A stretch of 64,000 nt of DNA, taken from assembly GCA_038207425.1 (NCBI GenBank), contig JBBQZU010000005.1, positions 79,778 to 143,777 of the forward strand, written 5' to 3'. Shown here one piece after another: positions 8,535-17,623 of the stretch; position 1 is the stretch's first letter, and the number at the start of each line of letters is the position of its first letter. A model generated the notes under the pieces. It was given only the letters and a program-made list of their open reading frames with translations. It was not told where the DNA came from and ran no database searches. The position numbers and the translations under genes are program-made. Origin of the DNA: JBBQZU01 sp038207425 (GTDB lineage: Bacteria > Bacteroidota > Bacteroidia > Flavobacteriales_D > Cryomorphaceae).

Positions 8535-9329
8535 ATGGCCGCAGTAAAAACCAAAACGGTAATATCTACCGAAGACAAGCTCAGAGCGCTATACAGCCTT
8601 CAGATCGTAGACTCCCGAGTAGACCAGATCCGCATCATCAGAGGTGAATTGCCTTTAGAAGTGCAGGACCTAGAAGATGAGATAGAAGGTCTTGAAACCC
8701 GCTCGCGCAAAATGCAGGAGGAACGCGATGCTCTTGACAAAGAAATTTCTGACAAGAAAAACAACATCACCGATTCTAAGTCGCTAATCAAGAAATACAA
8801 AGAGCAGCAGAACAATGTTCGCAACAACCGCGAATTTGAATCGCTCAGCAAAGAATTAGAATTTCAGGAACTTGAAATCAAGCTTGCCGAAAAGCGCATT
8901 AAGGAATTTAAGGCTAAGATTGATTCAAAGGAAGAAATGCATAAAGCTACACAAGATCAACTTGATGGCCGCAAAAAAGACCTTGATCTTAAGCGCAAGG
9001 AATTGGATGAAATCATTGACGAAACCCGCCGTGAAGAAGACTTGCTGATCAATCTTTCAAAAGATGCAGAGAAGAATATCGATGCACGATTGGTAACTGC
9101 CTACAAAAGAATACGTCAGGGTTCGAAGAATGGTCTTGCCGTAGTACCTATTGAGCGTGAAGCTTCAGCAGGTTCATACATCACTATTCCACCTCAGCGA
9201 CAGCTTGATGTGGCAGCCCGCCAGAAAATAATTGTAGATGAGCACAGCGGTCGCATACTTGTTGATGCAGCCCTTGCCGTTGAAGAGCAGGAGCGAATGG
9301 ATGCTCAGATAGCTAAGCTTTTGAAGTAA
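8535..9329 (+). CDS. Coiled-coil protein of the C4 zinc-ribbon family (pfam02591-like) with all four cysteines lost
   Basis: The 264-residue product has a long charged coiled coil (residues ~10-180, including NNVRNNREFESLSKEL) and a C-terminal domain. In the family this end is a four-cysteine zinc ribbon around the conserved IPPQRQ. Here IPPQRQLD and GRILVD are kept, but the expected CxxC pairs read ASAGSY and VDEHSG, so no Cys remains. Family function is poorly known; DksA-like or Nif3-associated roles have been suggested. It is translated right after the nif3-like gene and ends in a strong terminator. The ORF is intact, so it is probably a functional, metal-free variant rather than a pseudogene. 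Confidence 0.82.
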   Translation: MAAVKTKTVISTEDKLRALYSLQIVDSRVDQIRIIRGELPLEVQDLEDEIEGLETRSRKMQEERDALDKEISDKKNNITDSKSLIKKYKEQQNNVRNNREFESLSKELEFQELEIKLAEKRIKEFKAKIDSKEEMHKATQDQLDGRKKDLDLKRKELDEIIDETRREEDLLINLSKDAEKNIDARLVTAYKRIRQGSKNGLAVVPIEREASAGSYITIPPQRQLDVAARQKIIVDEHSGRILVDAALAVEEQERMDAQIAKLLK

Positions 9330-9353
9330 TTTCTTAAGCGTTTTTGTGATACA

Positions 9354-9388
9354 AAAAACCCGCACCAATACGATTGGTGCGGGTTTTT
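9354..9388. terminator. Bidirectional rho-independent terminator
   Basis: A perfect 16-bp inverted repeat runs from AAAAACCCGCACCAAT to its complement with a 3-base loop. It ends in T on the plus strand and, read backwards, in T on the minus strand. It separates the nif3-like operon from the convergent T9SS pseudogene. Confidence 0.9.
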
Positions 9389-9507
9389 CAATTTCAGCCC
9401 AATTCACAATACTGTTCTTCTCCAGGCAGTTTTTGTTTCAGTTGCATGGCTAATCCTTATAATAAAACATGATGGATTGGTTGCTTATTGATGAGTAGAA
9501 GCGCGCA

Positions 9508-10429
9508 CTAATGCTGCACCATCACTCTCTGAGTACTTCTATGGTCAGTACCGTCGGCAGTAAGCAAGTATATCCCTGCGGGTAGGTCTCCGAGATTCAC
9601 AGTTGCAAGTTGACTCGTTGCTGCTTTTATCAATACGGGCTGCCCAAGTAGATTGCTCACCACGATGCGGTGAATGGGAAAAGGCGCCCACACATTTACA
9701 ATACCTCCTTTAGGATTGGGATATACCTTCAGTTTACCGGTTTCTTTTTCCACATTCTTGCTGCCCAGGGAGTTGAGCCCTGAGTAGAATGCTATATACG
9801 TGGAGTTTATGGGTGTTTCTATTGTAGGCGCCATCCCCGATGGGTCGTAGTTGCAATACGTCAATCCGTGGGTATTGCCTTGCACATTTAAAGTACCGCC
9901 ATTATAATCAACCATATATTCAATTCTCGGGGCGGCATTATTGGTCTCGAAAGGAATGGTGCAGAAACCCAGAAATTCCAAGTCTTCATTCAGCCATTAT
10001 ATTGATATGAACCTGCCGGGAGAGAGTATTTTGTCTGATAGGCTTATGTCACCATTCGACATTTCGCGCTTAAAGACAGCCGGACTTCCATCGGTGTTTT
10101 GATGCACATTGACCCAGGCCAGTTGATTCCCTATTCTAAAGATATGCTCCTTAAATGCATTGTTATTTCCCGCTAGGTTGTTGGAATGGCTGCTGTTCAG
10201 CTTCAGATCAAACGACAATTTCGAAGCAGGTTCAACTCCTGCTGTTATCTTGCAGATGCAACGCGCTGAGAATGCGCAAGTATATCCGGGAAGCATGGCA
10301 TTATATTCCTGTGGATGGCCAAATACATCCTTCAAATAGATCGGAAGTGTAGTCCTGAGCCATTGATTGGGATGTGGTTGATGCAAGGAGTAGCATTGAA
10401 ATCAATATTTCAAATGCAGTCTTTCGCAA
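9508..10429 (-). pseudogene. Secreted T9SS cargo protein, broken by one frameshift and one in-frame stop
   Basis: Reading leftwards, a signal peptide begins at a TTG (10429; RKTAFEILISMLLL...SMAQ). After about 30-40 codons the frame is lost, and it continues in another frame from within 10301-10386. That second frame runs to a TAA at 9997-9999 and then continues unbroken in the same frame from WLNEDLEF to 9508. The last ~75 residues are a T9SS type A sorting domain (LKVYPNPKGG, LPAGIYLLTADG). The middle is a cysteine-containing region without a recognised domain. The two lesions and the loss of an ATG start indicate a dead gene, unless they are assembly errors. Confidence 0.7.
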
Positions 10430-10629
10430 TCCACCATCATTAAATTTAAATAACTGATAGCCAGTGTGTGTGTGCGTGTAGCATAATAATTGATTATTTG
10501 TGCAACATGAATGTCTAAAATATAATTGAAACGCACACCACAGCTCAAAGAGCTGAGTAAGCCAATGATTCATGAAGTAGAAAGATATTGCAATACTAGT
10601 CTCTTCAGTTACTGCAATGAAACCATATG

Positions 10630-12108
10630 TTACAGCCTGTAGCTTAGCGTAAGCGAAGCCAGTCCGAGTGAATTTTCGAGCGTGGCTATATTGCCTCCGG
10701 CCGTGGCTTTATACAATTCGTTGAACTGCGACACTACGTAGGATGCATCGATTGACCATAACGCCTTTTTGAACCCTATTCCACCGCTATACTGAATTCG
10801 ATCGAGGTTTACGCCTCCTGCAAAAGCTTCATTGGCAGGTACCGGATTGGTGAATTTCGCAAAGCCTCCTCTCAGGTATAAACTTTTGGTAGCCCTGAAT
10901 TCTATGCCTGCCCTAAATGTATGCACTCCCGCGTACTGAGATGCTATTAGCAAATTCACATCATCATACTCACTGCCCGAATTGCTACTTGCACCTTTAA
11001 GTTCGCCTCCGGCAAAATTTGCATATTCGTATTGTCCGGTAATGAAACCCTTCTTGCCAATAAACCCTGCCAGAGAAGCCATGTATCTCCACGGTGTGCG
11101 GATACGGTATTGTCCAAAACCCGTATATTCTTCAAACCGCTGTGATTGGGTGTCATTGATCCAGTTAGCAGCAATTGAATTGGTAATATTGTCGGTTAGA
11201 GAGAAGGTCGTAGGTGTCTGTATAGAACCTCCAAGTCTGATTACTTCACCAATTTTTGCGATAGCACCAATTTTTAGGTTTAAGGCTATTCCTTCAATGC
11301 GCAGGTTTTCCGTGAAGGAATATGAAGTCATAAATGGGTCGCCCGGAAGGGGAGGGTTGGTAGAAGAGATGTAGCGTTCGGTGGTAACCACTTCCGACTC
11401 GTAATTTACGGACTGTATATTCAAGGAACCTCCGAGATAAAATACATCTTCGTAATTTCCCCCGAAAACAAGTGATGTTTCAGAAAGCCGACCGCTGCGC
11501 ACAGCATCCTGCTTTTGTTCTATAATATCGCCGGGAATGTACGCTCCTATGTAGTTGGCCGGAAAATCGGGATTGTCAATTACAAATGTATCATAAGCCA
11601 ACCTTGCACTCAGTTGGTTTAACTCACCAGGATCAAATCCATTCGCTTCATTCTCAAAGTCATTTACCAGCGATTCAAAATAAGGAACCTCTGATGAAAT
11701 GTTCAGGTGGTCATTGAAAGTGTTTAATCTATTGTATGAGATGCCAACATTAAATGAGCGCCAACTGGGATTTTTGGTTTCATTAGCAAGCACAAATCCT
11801 AGATTATTTAATACCAGTTTGGATACAGATTCAACATTATCTTGCCCATTTAGTATGGTATTGATCGAATTATTTTCGATACCTGCCGTTGCACTTACTT
11901 CGCTGAAGCGAAATACCGCAACGGCTGCCGGATTTTGGAATAATGCCGACATATCGCCTCCCAAAGCCCCCATAGCACCGCCGAGAGCGCTGTTGCGCGC
12001 TGTGCCAAAAAGGTAGTTGGAACAAAGCCTCTGCACATCAGCTTCGTTTTGGGCTATAGCGCTCCAACTTGCCAGCATGGCAATCATCACAATTATCGAA
12101 CTTCTCAT
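10630..12108 (-). CDS. Outer-membrane beta-barrel protein of the OmpP1/FadL/TodX type
   Basis: This is a 492-residue protein with a cleavable signal peptide (IVMIAMLASWSAIAQ). The N-terminal segment SALGGAMGALGGDMSALFQNPAAV is characteristic of FadL-like and PorV-like barrels in Bacteroidota, where the N-terminus plugs the pore. The rest alternates aromatic and hydrophobic residues, with periodic GG and SL turns, and ends in SLTLSYRL with a terminal hydrophobic strand. Members transport hydrophobic compounds or act in surface assembly; the substrate is unknown. It lies 25 bases after the lipoprotein gene and probably shares its transcript. Confidence 0.82.
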   Translation of the reverse strand: MRSSIIVMIAMLASWSAIAQNEADVQRLCSNYLFGTARNSALGGAMGALGGDMSALFQNPAAVAVFRFSEVSATAGIENNSINTILNGQDNVESVSKLVLNNLGFVLANETKNPSWRSFNVGISYNRLNTFNDHLNISSEVPYFESLVNDFENEANGFDPGELNQLSARLAYDTFVIDNPDFPANYIGAYIPGDIIEQKQDAVRSGRLSETSLVFGGNYEDVFYLGGSLNIQSVNYESEVVTTERYISSTNPPLPGDPFMTSYSFTENLRIEGIALNLKIGAIAKIGEVIRLGGSIQTPTTFSLTDNITNSIAANWINDTQSQRFEEYTGFGQYRIRTPWRYMASLAGFIGKKGFITGQYEYANFAGGELKGASSNSGSEYDDVNLLIASQYAGVHTFRAGIEFRATKSLYLRGGFAKFTNPVPANEAFAGGVNLDRIQYSGGIGFKKALWSIDASYVVSQFNELYKATAGGNIATLENSLGLASLTLSYRL

Positions 12109-12133
12109 TCCTCTGAAATGTGAATATAGGCGA

Positions 12134-13597
12134 TTACCTTCTTCTCGTAGGGCTTACACTTCCTCCACCACCGCTGCTGCCACCGGCACCTCCACCACTG
12201 CGCTGCGGGGAGTATGAAGGCGATGGGGTGTTCGAAGGCATATTTGAAGGCGGCGAATACCTTGGCTGATTATAATGCTGTTTGCTCGGTTGTGACCTTG
12301 GCACCGATCCGCGGTTAATGTTTCCGCCTTCCGATGGCGATTTGGTATTTTGTTGCTGCCTTCCGTAGGGCGAAATTAACTGCCCATGTCTGTTATCTTG
12401 ATCTTTGGTGCTTTGTGCTGGCTTACGTGCATTCTGATTTATCCTGCTTGCAGGAGTTGCCATGCGGTTATCGCCACCTTGCCTATTGGTTTCCTGTGTG
12501 GCAGTTTCCGAATTGATGGCAGTGTTGGGGGCAATCGACCTGGCCGCGTTACTTCTTGCATTGTTTGTACCGTATGTTGCTACCTCGTTAATGCCTCTTT
12601 TGCCGTTTTCACTGCCGCCTGTATTTCCGGTTGGGTTTGTTATCAAACCACCACGTTGGGTTCTTCCATTGTTTGAAGCACCCGAGGTACCACCGCTTTG
12701 CGTATTTCCTCCAATCATAGGGTTTGGTGAGTAGTACATAGGGCCGTAGGGGTTGAAGCCGTAGGGATGAAATCCATATGGGTCGTAACCATATATTCCG
12801 TTATAGGGCATCCAAGGGGTACCAAATCCGTTCATACCGCTTATAAAGTTTGGATTCATCCAAGGGTTACCACCCCAACCGTAATTCATTGACCAACCCC
12901 ATCGCCACGCCGGGCCTGCGAAAGGACTGTTCCAGCCCCACGGGCTGCACCAAGGATCGTAAAATGGTGAACCGAAAGGGGGACAAAAACCGCCTGTACC
13001 CATTCCCATTCCCGTTCCCATTCCCATTCCCATTCCCATTCCCATTCCCATTCCCATTCCCATACCCATTCCCATACCCATACCCGGATGCATCCACGGG
13101 TTTCCCCACATCGGCGCGCCATGGTTCATACCCATGCCCCACATGGAGTTGCCTCCGAAGCTGTTATATCCCAATGACATGTTCACCCTTGGGGAGGTAT
13201 TCTGGGTTGAAAAATCTGATCCGAGACCAACTGTGTTAAAATTATTGTATTCTGCTGCGTAGTCAGCGTTGTAGTAATCGTCTTCGCTGTATACGGCAGC
13301 AGCCTGGGTAGGATTTGAATTTTCGTTGCTGGCAGTGTTTCTATTTCCAGGAGCTTGTGCCTGCTGGTTGCTGTTATCGTATGGCAAATTTTGATAGTAA
13401 CTCATTTCAGCATCAGATCCAGTACCTGTATAGGCCGAGGCCATTTCAGCTTGAGGTGAAAACGCATTGGGATTATTGCGGGTGCCTGAGTAGTACAAAT
13501 CATCATACTCTTCAATAGAAACCACCTCCTGATTTGCCGAACAGGAAGCCAACAATACTGCTATGCCGAGTGCCGTAAATAATTTGAATGTTTCCAT
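12134..13597 (-). CDS. Low-complexity lipoprotein with Gly-Met repeat
   Basis: A 487-residue predicted lipoprotein. The ATG at 13597 is chosen because METFKLFTALGIAVLLASC gives a standard signal peptide and lipobox; the upstream extension in frame does not. The mature part starts with an acidic, Asn/Gln/Ser-rich region. It continues with (GM) dipeptide repeats near residues 170-200, then an aromatic Gly/Pro/Tyr/Trp-rich block (PYGFNPYGPMYYS), an Asn/Arg/Gln-rich stretch and a basic SPTRRR end. No known domain is visible. A flexible surface or adhesive lipoprotein is possible. It is divergent from proS. Confidence 0.75.
   Translation of the reverse strand: METFKLFTALGIAVLLASCSANQEVVSIEEYDDLYYSGTRNNPNAFSPQAEMASAYTGTGSDAEMSYYQNLPYDNSNQQAQAPGNRNTASNENSNPTQAAAVYSEDDYYNADYAAEYNNFNTVGLGSDFSTQNTSPRVNMSLGYNSFGGNSMWGMGMNHGAPMWGNPWMHPGMGMGMGMGMGMGMGMGMGMGMGTGMGMGTGGFCPPFGSPFYDPWCSPWGWNSPFAGPAWRWGWSMNYGWGGNPWMNPNFISGMNGFGTPWMPYNGIYGYDPYGFHPYGFNPYGPMYYSPNPMIGGNTQSGGTSGASNNGRTQRGGLITNPTGNTGGSENGKRGINEVATYGTNNARSNAARSIAPNTAINSETATQETNRQGGDNRMATPASRINQNARKPAQSTKDQDNRHGQLISPYGRQQQNTKSPSEGGNINRGSVPRSQPSKQHYNQPRYSPPSNMPSNTPSPSYSPQRSGGGAGGSSGGGGSVSPTRRR
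12999..13082 (-). repeat. Hexanucleotide repeat array (14 units of CCCATT and variants) inside the lipoprotein gene
   Basis: Fourteen consecutive hexamers, mostly CCCATT with CCCGTT and CCCATA variants toward the ends, encode Gly-Met dipeptides on the reverse strand. Copy-number changes keep the frame, so length variation would alter the protein without breaking it. Confidence 0.95.
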
Positions 13598-13724
13598 GGT
13601 TTCTAATTTTAAAGTTTTAACCAACGCTAAAGTTAAAAACTTTATTTCCAACTACGGTACTTTAGCTTTCTTTGTAGCTTGGATTTCCAACATAAGCGCA
13701 ACAAAAACCATTCCATTATAAAGG

Positions 13725-15197
13725 ATGAGCAATAAATTAACAACAAGAGAAAAAGACTATTCGGCCTGGTACAATGAATTGGTAGGTATGGCCAACCTGG
13801 CCGAGCACTCCGAAGTGCGTGGCTGCATGGTAATAAAACCCCACGGATACGCCATTTGGGAAAAAATGCAGCGCGCTCTCGACGATATGTTTAAAGCTAC
13901 TGGCCACGTAAACGCATACTTTCCATTGTTTATTCCAAAGTCATACTTCAGCAAAGAAGCGAGCCACGTACAAGGCTTTGCCAAAGAGTGTGCCGTAGTA
14001 ACCCACTATCGACTCAAAAACGACCCTGTAACCGGTGAAATAATAGTGGACCCCGACGCCAAGCTCGAAGAAGAACTTATTGTGCGCCCTACTTCCGAAA
14101 CGATCATCTGGAACACCTACAAAGGTTGGATTCAGAGTTACCGCGATTTGCCCATACTCGTGAACCAATGGGCCAATGTGGTGCGCTGGGAAATGCGTAC
14201 GCGGCTTTTCCTCCGCACTTCCGAATTTCTTTGGCAGGAAGGGCATACAGCCCATGCCACCAGCGGAGAAGCAGTGATTGAAGCTGAAAAAATGCTGGAT
14301 GTATACGCGACTTTCGCTGAAGAATGGATGGCCATGCCGGTAATTCGCGGTATCAAAACTGCCAATGAACGGTTTGCCGGTGCGATAGAAACGTATTGTA
14401 TTGAAGCGCTTATGCAGGATGGTAAGGCCCTGCAGGCTGGAACATCACACTTTTTGGGGCAAAATTTTGCGAAAGCATTTGATGTAAAATTTGTAACCAA
14501 CGAAGGCAAGGAAGAATTTGTATGGGCCACAAGCTGGGGCGTATCTACACGCCTTATGGGTGCACTCATTATGACGCATAGTGATGACAATGGGCTCGTG
14601 CTTCCGCCAAAATTGGCGCCCATACAAGTAGCAATTGTACCCATTTATCGCGAAGATGAGCAATTGGAGCAGCTTAGAGCTAAACTTAATCCCCTGGTCG
14701 ATGCACTGAAAAAGCAGGGTGTGAGCGTTGTTTTTGACGATGACAACAAGCGCAAGCCGGGCTGGAAATTTGCCGAATACGAAATGCGCGGTGTACCGAT
14801 ACGAATCGCTATGGGACCTCGCGATCTGGAGAACAATACCCTGGAGATAGCGCGTCGCGATACAATGGAAAAAACATCCGTATCCTTTGACGACGCTTTA
14901 TTTACCGTGCAGCAATTGCTTACGGATATACAGCAAAACCTTTTCAACAAAGCACTCGCTCACCGCGAAGCTAATACACACAAAGCCGATACCTGGGATG
15001 AGTTTACCTCACTGCTCGATAAGGGAGGGTTCATCGCAGCTCACTGGGATGGCACTACCGAAACTGAGGAGCAGATAAAACAAAAAACCAAGGCTACTAT
15101 TCGCTGTATTCCTCTGGATAATATAAAAGAAGCCGGTAAGTGCATCCTTTCGGGAAAAGATTCTGAGCAGCGGGTTTTATTTGCAAGGGCGTATTAA
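13725..15197 (+). CDS. proS: Prolyl-tRNA synthetase, eukaryote/archaeon-type (ProS type 3)
   Basis: This class II synthetase charges tRNA(Pro). The 490-residue length and the absence of the ~180-residue editing insertion mark the short type 3 form. Signature segments are RGCMVIKPHGYAIWEKMQ, the motif 2 region RWEMRTRLFLRTSEFLWQEGHTAH, and TSWGVSTRLMGALIMTHSDDNGLVLPP (motif 3). The C-terminal anticodon-binding domain begins at PIQVAIVPI, and the extra C-terminal domain ends in RVLFARAY. The stop codon overlaps the next start by one base (TAATG). Confidence 0.97.
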   Translation: MSNKLTTREKDYSAWYNELVGMANLAEHSEVRGCMVIKPHGYAIWEKMQRALDDMFKATGHVNAYFPLFIPKSYFSKEASHVQGFAKECAVVTHYRLKNDPVTGEIIVDPDAKLEEELIVRPTSETIIWNTYKGWIQSYRDLPILVNQWANVVRWEMRTRLFLRTSEFLWQEGHTAHATSGEAVIEAEKMLDVYATFAEEWMAMPVIRGIKTANERFAGAIETYCIEALMQDGKALQAGTSHFLGQNFAKAFDVKFVTNEGKEEFVWATSWGVSTRLMGALIMTHSDDNGLVLPPKLAPIQVAIVPIYREDEQLEQLRAKLNPLVDALKKQGVSVVFDDDNKRKPGWKFAEYEMRGVPIRIAMGPRDLENNTLEIARRDTMEKTSVSFDDALFTVQQLLTDIQQNLFNKALAHREANTHKADTWDEFTSLLDKGGFIAAHWDGTTETEEQIKQKTKATIRCIPLDNIKEAGKCILSGKDSEQRVLFARAY

Positions 15198-15895
15198 TGG
15201 CAGCAAAGAAATCTCTCAATAAGGAAATATTGAACCTTATCAGTACCCGATCGGTGCTCAAGCGCGATGTGTTTGAACTGGCCAAAATCCGGTTTGTCGA
15301 GTTGAAGAATACCCTCGAATCGCTTTGTAAGGAATGGGAAAAAGAAATACATGCCATTGATCCGCGACTGGAAGTTTCGTTCAAGGATCAGGGTCATTAT
15401 TTTTGCCAGCTTACCATAGCCGGTGATATTCTTCTCTTTGCCCTGCACACCAACGTGTTCAAATTCGATGAGCAAAGCATATACTGGAAGAGCGGCTACC
15501 TTCAAGAAAACCCTGAGCGCGCCTATTGCGCCACCATTCAAGTGTATAACTTTTTGGCCGACAGCTTCCGATACCAGCGCCAAAACGATTTGGGGTACCT
15601 TGTGGCGAGAATCTTTATAAACCACGAAAACCATTTTTTTGTGGAAGGAAAGAAGCAACTCGGGTATCTGTTCAACGATTTTGTGAATTCAAAATTGACT
15701 CCGCCATGTATGAAAGAAATTCTTCTTTCTATTGTGGTTTATACACTTCAGTTTGATTTATACGCCCCGACTTACCAAAGTTTGTCGGAAATTACCGTGC
15801 AAGATGCTACCGAACAAAAAGATATGCTTGCATACAAAACTGGCAAACGACTTGGTTTTCAGTTTTCTAAAACCGATGAAGACCCTATTTTATAA
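15197..15895 (+). CDS. Conserved protein of unknown function
   Basis: A 232-residue soluble protein without signal peptide or membrane segment, not recognised as a named family. The first half is helical and charged (KRDVFELAKIRFVELKNTLESL). The middle is rich in aromatics (GHYFCQLTIAGDILLFALHTNVF), resembling a small alpha/beta domain that could bind a ligand. It overlaps the proS stop by one base, so it is translationally coupled to proS and probably expressed from the proS promoter. No evidence ties it to tRNA function beyond this position. Confidence 0.7.
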   Translation: MAAKKSLNKEILNLISTRSVLKRDVFELAKIRFVELKNTLESLCKEWEKEIHAIDPRLEVSFKDQGHYFCQLTIAGDILLFALHTNVFKFDEQSIYWKSGYLQENPERAYCATIQVYNFLADSFRYQRQNDLGYLVARIFINHENHFFVEGKKQLGYLFNDFVNSKLTPPCMKEILLSIVVYTLQFDLYAPTYQSLSEITVQDATEQKDMLAYKTGKRLGFQFSKTDEDPIL

Positions 15896-15910
15896 TTCTT
15901 TTTTCAGTGT

Positions 15911-15940
15911 TTTGCAAAATTGAAAAAGGTATTATATTTG
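15911..15940 (+). promoter_or_regulatory. Promoter of tRNA-Glu
   Basis: TTTG at 15911-15914 (-33) and TATATTTG at 15933-15940 (-7) are separated by 18 bases, matching the Bacteroidota sigma-ABfr consensus. Transcription would start near 15947, just ahead of the mature tRNA. Confidence 0.8.
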
Positions 15941-15958
15941 CACCCCGTAACGAATTAC

Positions 15959-16030
15959 GGCCCGTTCGTCTAGGGGTTAGGACGCCAGGTTTTCATCCTG
16001 GTAGCAGGGGTTCGATTCCCCTACGGGCTA
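15959..16030 (+). tRNA. tRNA-Glu (anticodon TTC)
   Basis: A 72-base cloverleaf. The 7-bp acceptor stem GGCCCGT/ACGGGCT has a terminal G-U, and the discriminator is A. The D-loop contains TCTAGGGGTTAGGA. The anticodon stem CCAGG/CCTGG carries the loop TTTTCAT (anticodon TTC), and the T-arm is AGGGG-TTCGATT-CCCCT. CCA is not encoded. Confidence 0.96.
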
Positions 16031-16039
16031 CGAAGAAAG

Positions 16040-16065
16040 AAGCTACTATAACAGTAGCTTTTTTT
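16040..16065 (+). terminator. Terminator after tRNA-Glu
   Basis: An 8-bp stem AAGCTACT/AGTAGCTT with loop ATAAC runs into a T tract, 9 bases beyond the tRNA. Confidence 0.85.
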
Positions 16066-16098
16066 ATTGGGTAAAATTTTAAAGACTTCCACCAAATA

Positions 16099-16125
16099 AG
16101 TAGGGGGATCGAACCCCGGGGTTCG
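16099..16125. repeat. Inverted copy of the tRNA-Glu T-arm ending in an 18-bp perfect palindrome
   Basis: Bases 16099-16116 are the reverse complement of tRNA-Glu bases 16007-16024 with one mismatch. They run into TCGAACCCCGGGGTTCGA (16108-16125), a perfect palindrome made of two head-to-head T-arm sequences. There is no full cloverleaf around it. Confidence 0.8.
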
Positions 16126-16310
16126 AACTTAGCGCATAGACCATCACTGCCCGGACCGCAGTATCAATATAAGCGGTCTCACGGCCGCAGGACGTATTCG
16201 CGGACTGTTTGCTCTATTATTTTTGAACAAGATAAGTTAAGCCTGCCATTTCCCGTACCTTGGTTGTTCTTGCAAGACAGCAGAAGATTATTTAAAATAC
16301 CGCATTATTG

Positions 16311-17372
16311 ATGGGCGATACTGGAAAACCAAAAACCGGCCGCGGGGCGCAACACAACCCTCACAACCGATTTGCGCGATATACCCTCGTTCGTGAACAC
16401 GAAGAAGCGCTCGATCTACCCGAAGACACCGACCCCGGCAAAACCACATTCATTAAGGTATTTCCCAAAACGATTGTCAACAAAGTAACCAGCCCGGATG
16501 TAGGCATGGACTACTCGCTGAATCCCTATCAAGGCTGCGAACACGGTTGTGCCTATTGCTACGCGCGTGTATCTCATCAATTTTGGGGCTACAGTGCCGG
16601 AGCCGATTTTGAGCAAAAGATTATGGTAAAGGAAAACGCCGTGGCTTTGCTCAAGTCAAAATTGGAGAGCAAGTCATGGGAAGGAAATGCCATCTCCCTG
16701 TCTGGAAACACAGACTGCTACCAACCCATTGAGCGAAAGCTCCGCATTACCCGCTCACTGCTTTCCACCTTTTTGGAATACCGACACCCGGTGGGCATCA
16801 TCACCAAAAATGCCTTGATATTACGCGATCTGGACTTGCTCAAAGAGCTGGCTTCCATGCGGCTTGTGAAAGTAGCCATCTCCATTACCACGCTGAATGA
16901 AGACCTGCGCAGGGCAATGGAACCCCGCACATCAACAATCGCTCAAAGGCTCAGAACAGTAGAGCTGCTTTCGCAAAACAATGTTCCCGTTATGGTGATG
17001 ATGGCGCCGATTATTCCCGGATTAAACAGCCATGAAATTCTCCCCTTGGTAAAGGAAGTTGCTGAGAGAGGAGCATTGAAAGTTGGCTACACCATGGTGC
17101 GGCTCAACGCCGAAATTGCCGAAGTTTTTGGGCGCTGGGTGCGCAATGCATTTCCCTACAGGGCCGATAAGGTGCTGAACCAGATAACCGAAGCCCACGG
17201 AGGCTCACTCAGCGATAGCCGCTTTGGTACCCGTATGAAAGGGGAAGGGCGCATGGCCGAGATGGTGCGAAGTACTTTTGACATAGCACGCAAACAATAC
17301 CTTACCGATGGAGTGATGCCAGAGTATGACTTCAGCAAATTTACCAAAGGCGCGCAGCTTCGGCTGTTTTAG
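16311..17372 (+). CDS. PA0069-family radical SAM protein
   Basis: About 353 residues from the ATG at 16311; a TTG one codon earlier is less likely. The radical SAM cluster motif CEHGCAYCYAR lies near residue 77, preceded by the family-typical MDYSLNPYQG. Further motifs are SGNTDCYQPIE, ITKNALILRDLDLL and a conserved C-terminal GEGRMAEMVRSTFD. The family resembles spore photoproduct lyase and the PA0069/SplB-like group, whose substrate is not established. It stands alone on the plus strand. A remnant of a second copy of its 3' end lies 2 kb downstream. Confidence 0.88.
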   Translation: MGDTGKPKTGRGAQHNPHNRFARYTLVREHEEALDLPEDTDPGKTTFIKVFPKTIVNKVTSPDVGMDYSLNPYQGCEHGCAYCYARVSHQFWGYSAGADFEQKIMVKENAVALLKSKLESKSWEGNAISLSGNTDCYQPIERKLRITRSLLSTFLEYRHPVGIITKNALILRDLDLLKELASMRLVKVAISITTLNEDLRRAMEPRTSTIAQRLRTVELLSQNNVPVMVMMAPIIPGLNSHEILPLVKEVAERGALKVGYTMVRLNAEIAEVFGRWVRNAFPYRADKVLNQITEAHGGSLSDSRFGTRMKGEGRMAEMVRSTFDIARKQYLTDGVMPEYDFSKFTKGAQLRLF

Positions 17373-17623
17373 GCATGGCTCTATTCCACAGTAAAGAGCA
17401 GGGCCATAAAATACGCAGTAAATGCCTGAAGCAATGAACAAAAGGTAATTTCTCCGCGATAGGATACTTCTCGAAAATAAGCCGGCGAACATGTGAGGAT
17501 TTAGCTTCAAACTAGTCTGAAAACAGCATGCTTATCCCTTGCCAATCCATGGGTGTTGGCCAAGCACAAAACATCCCCGTTCTGGAATACGCGAAGTGCA
17601 TTGCTGAGAGATTTTGATTTGCG

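Noticed and set aside
12999..13082. Repeat array as CRISPR
   Set aside because: The units are contiguous hexamers without spacers and inside a gene.
12850..13240. Long open frames across the hexamer repeat on both strands (Pro-Phe, Gly-Asn and Trp-Glu repeats)
   Set aside because: They are shadow frames of the repeat inside the lipoprotein gene, without signal, start context or composition of a real protein.
15197..15895. The gene after proS as a tRNA-editing or proline-related factor
   Set aside because: Only the one-base overlap with proS supports it; no such domain is visible.
17373..17623. Possible small gene or terminator between the radical SAM gene and the AbiE pair
   Set aside because: No convincing ORF or stem with T tract was found.
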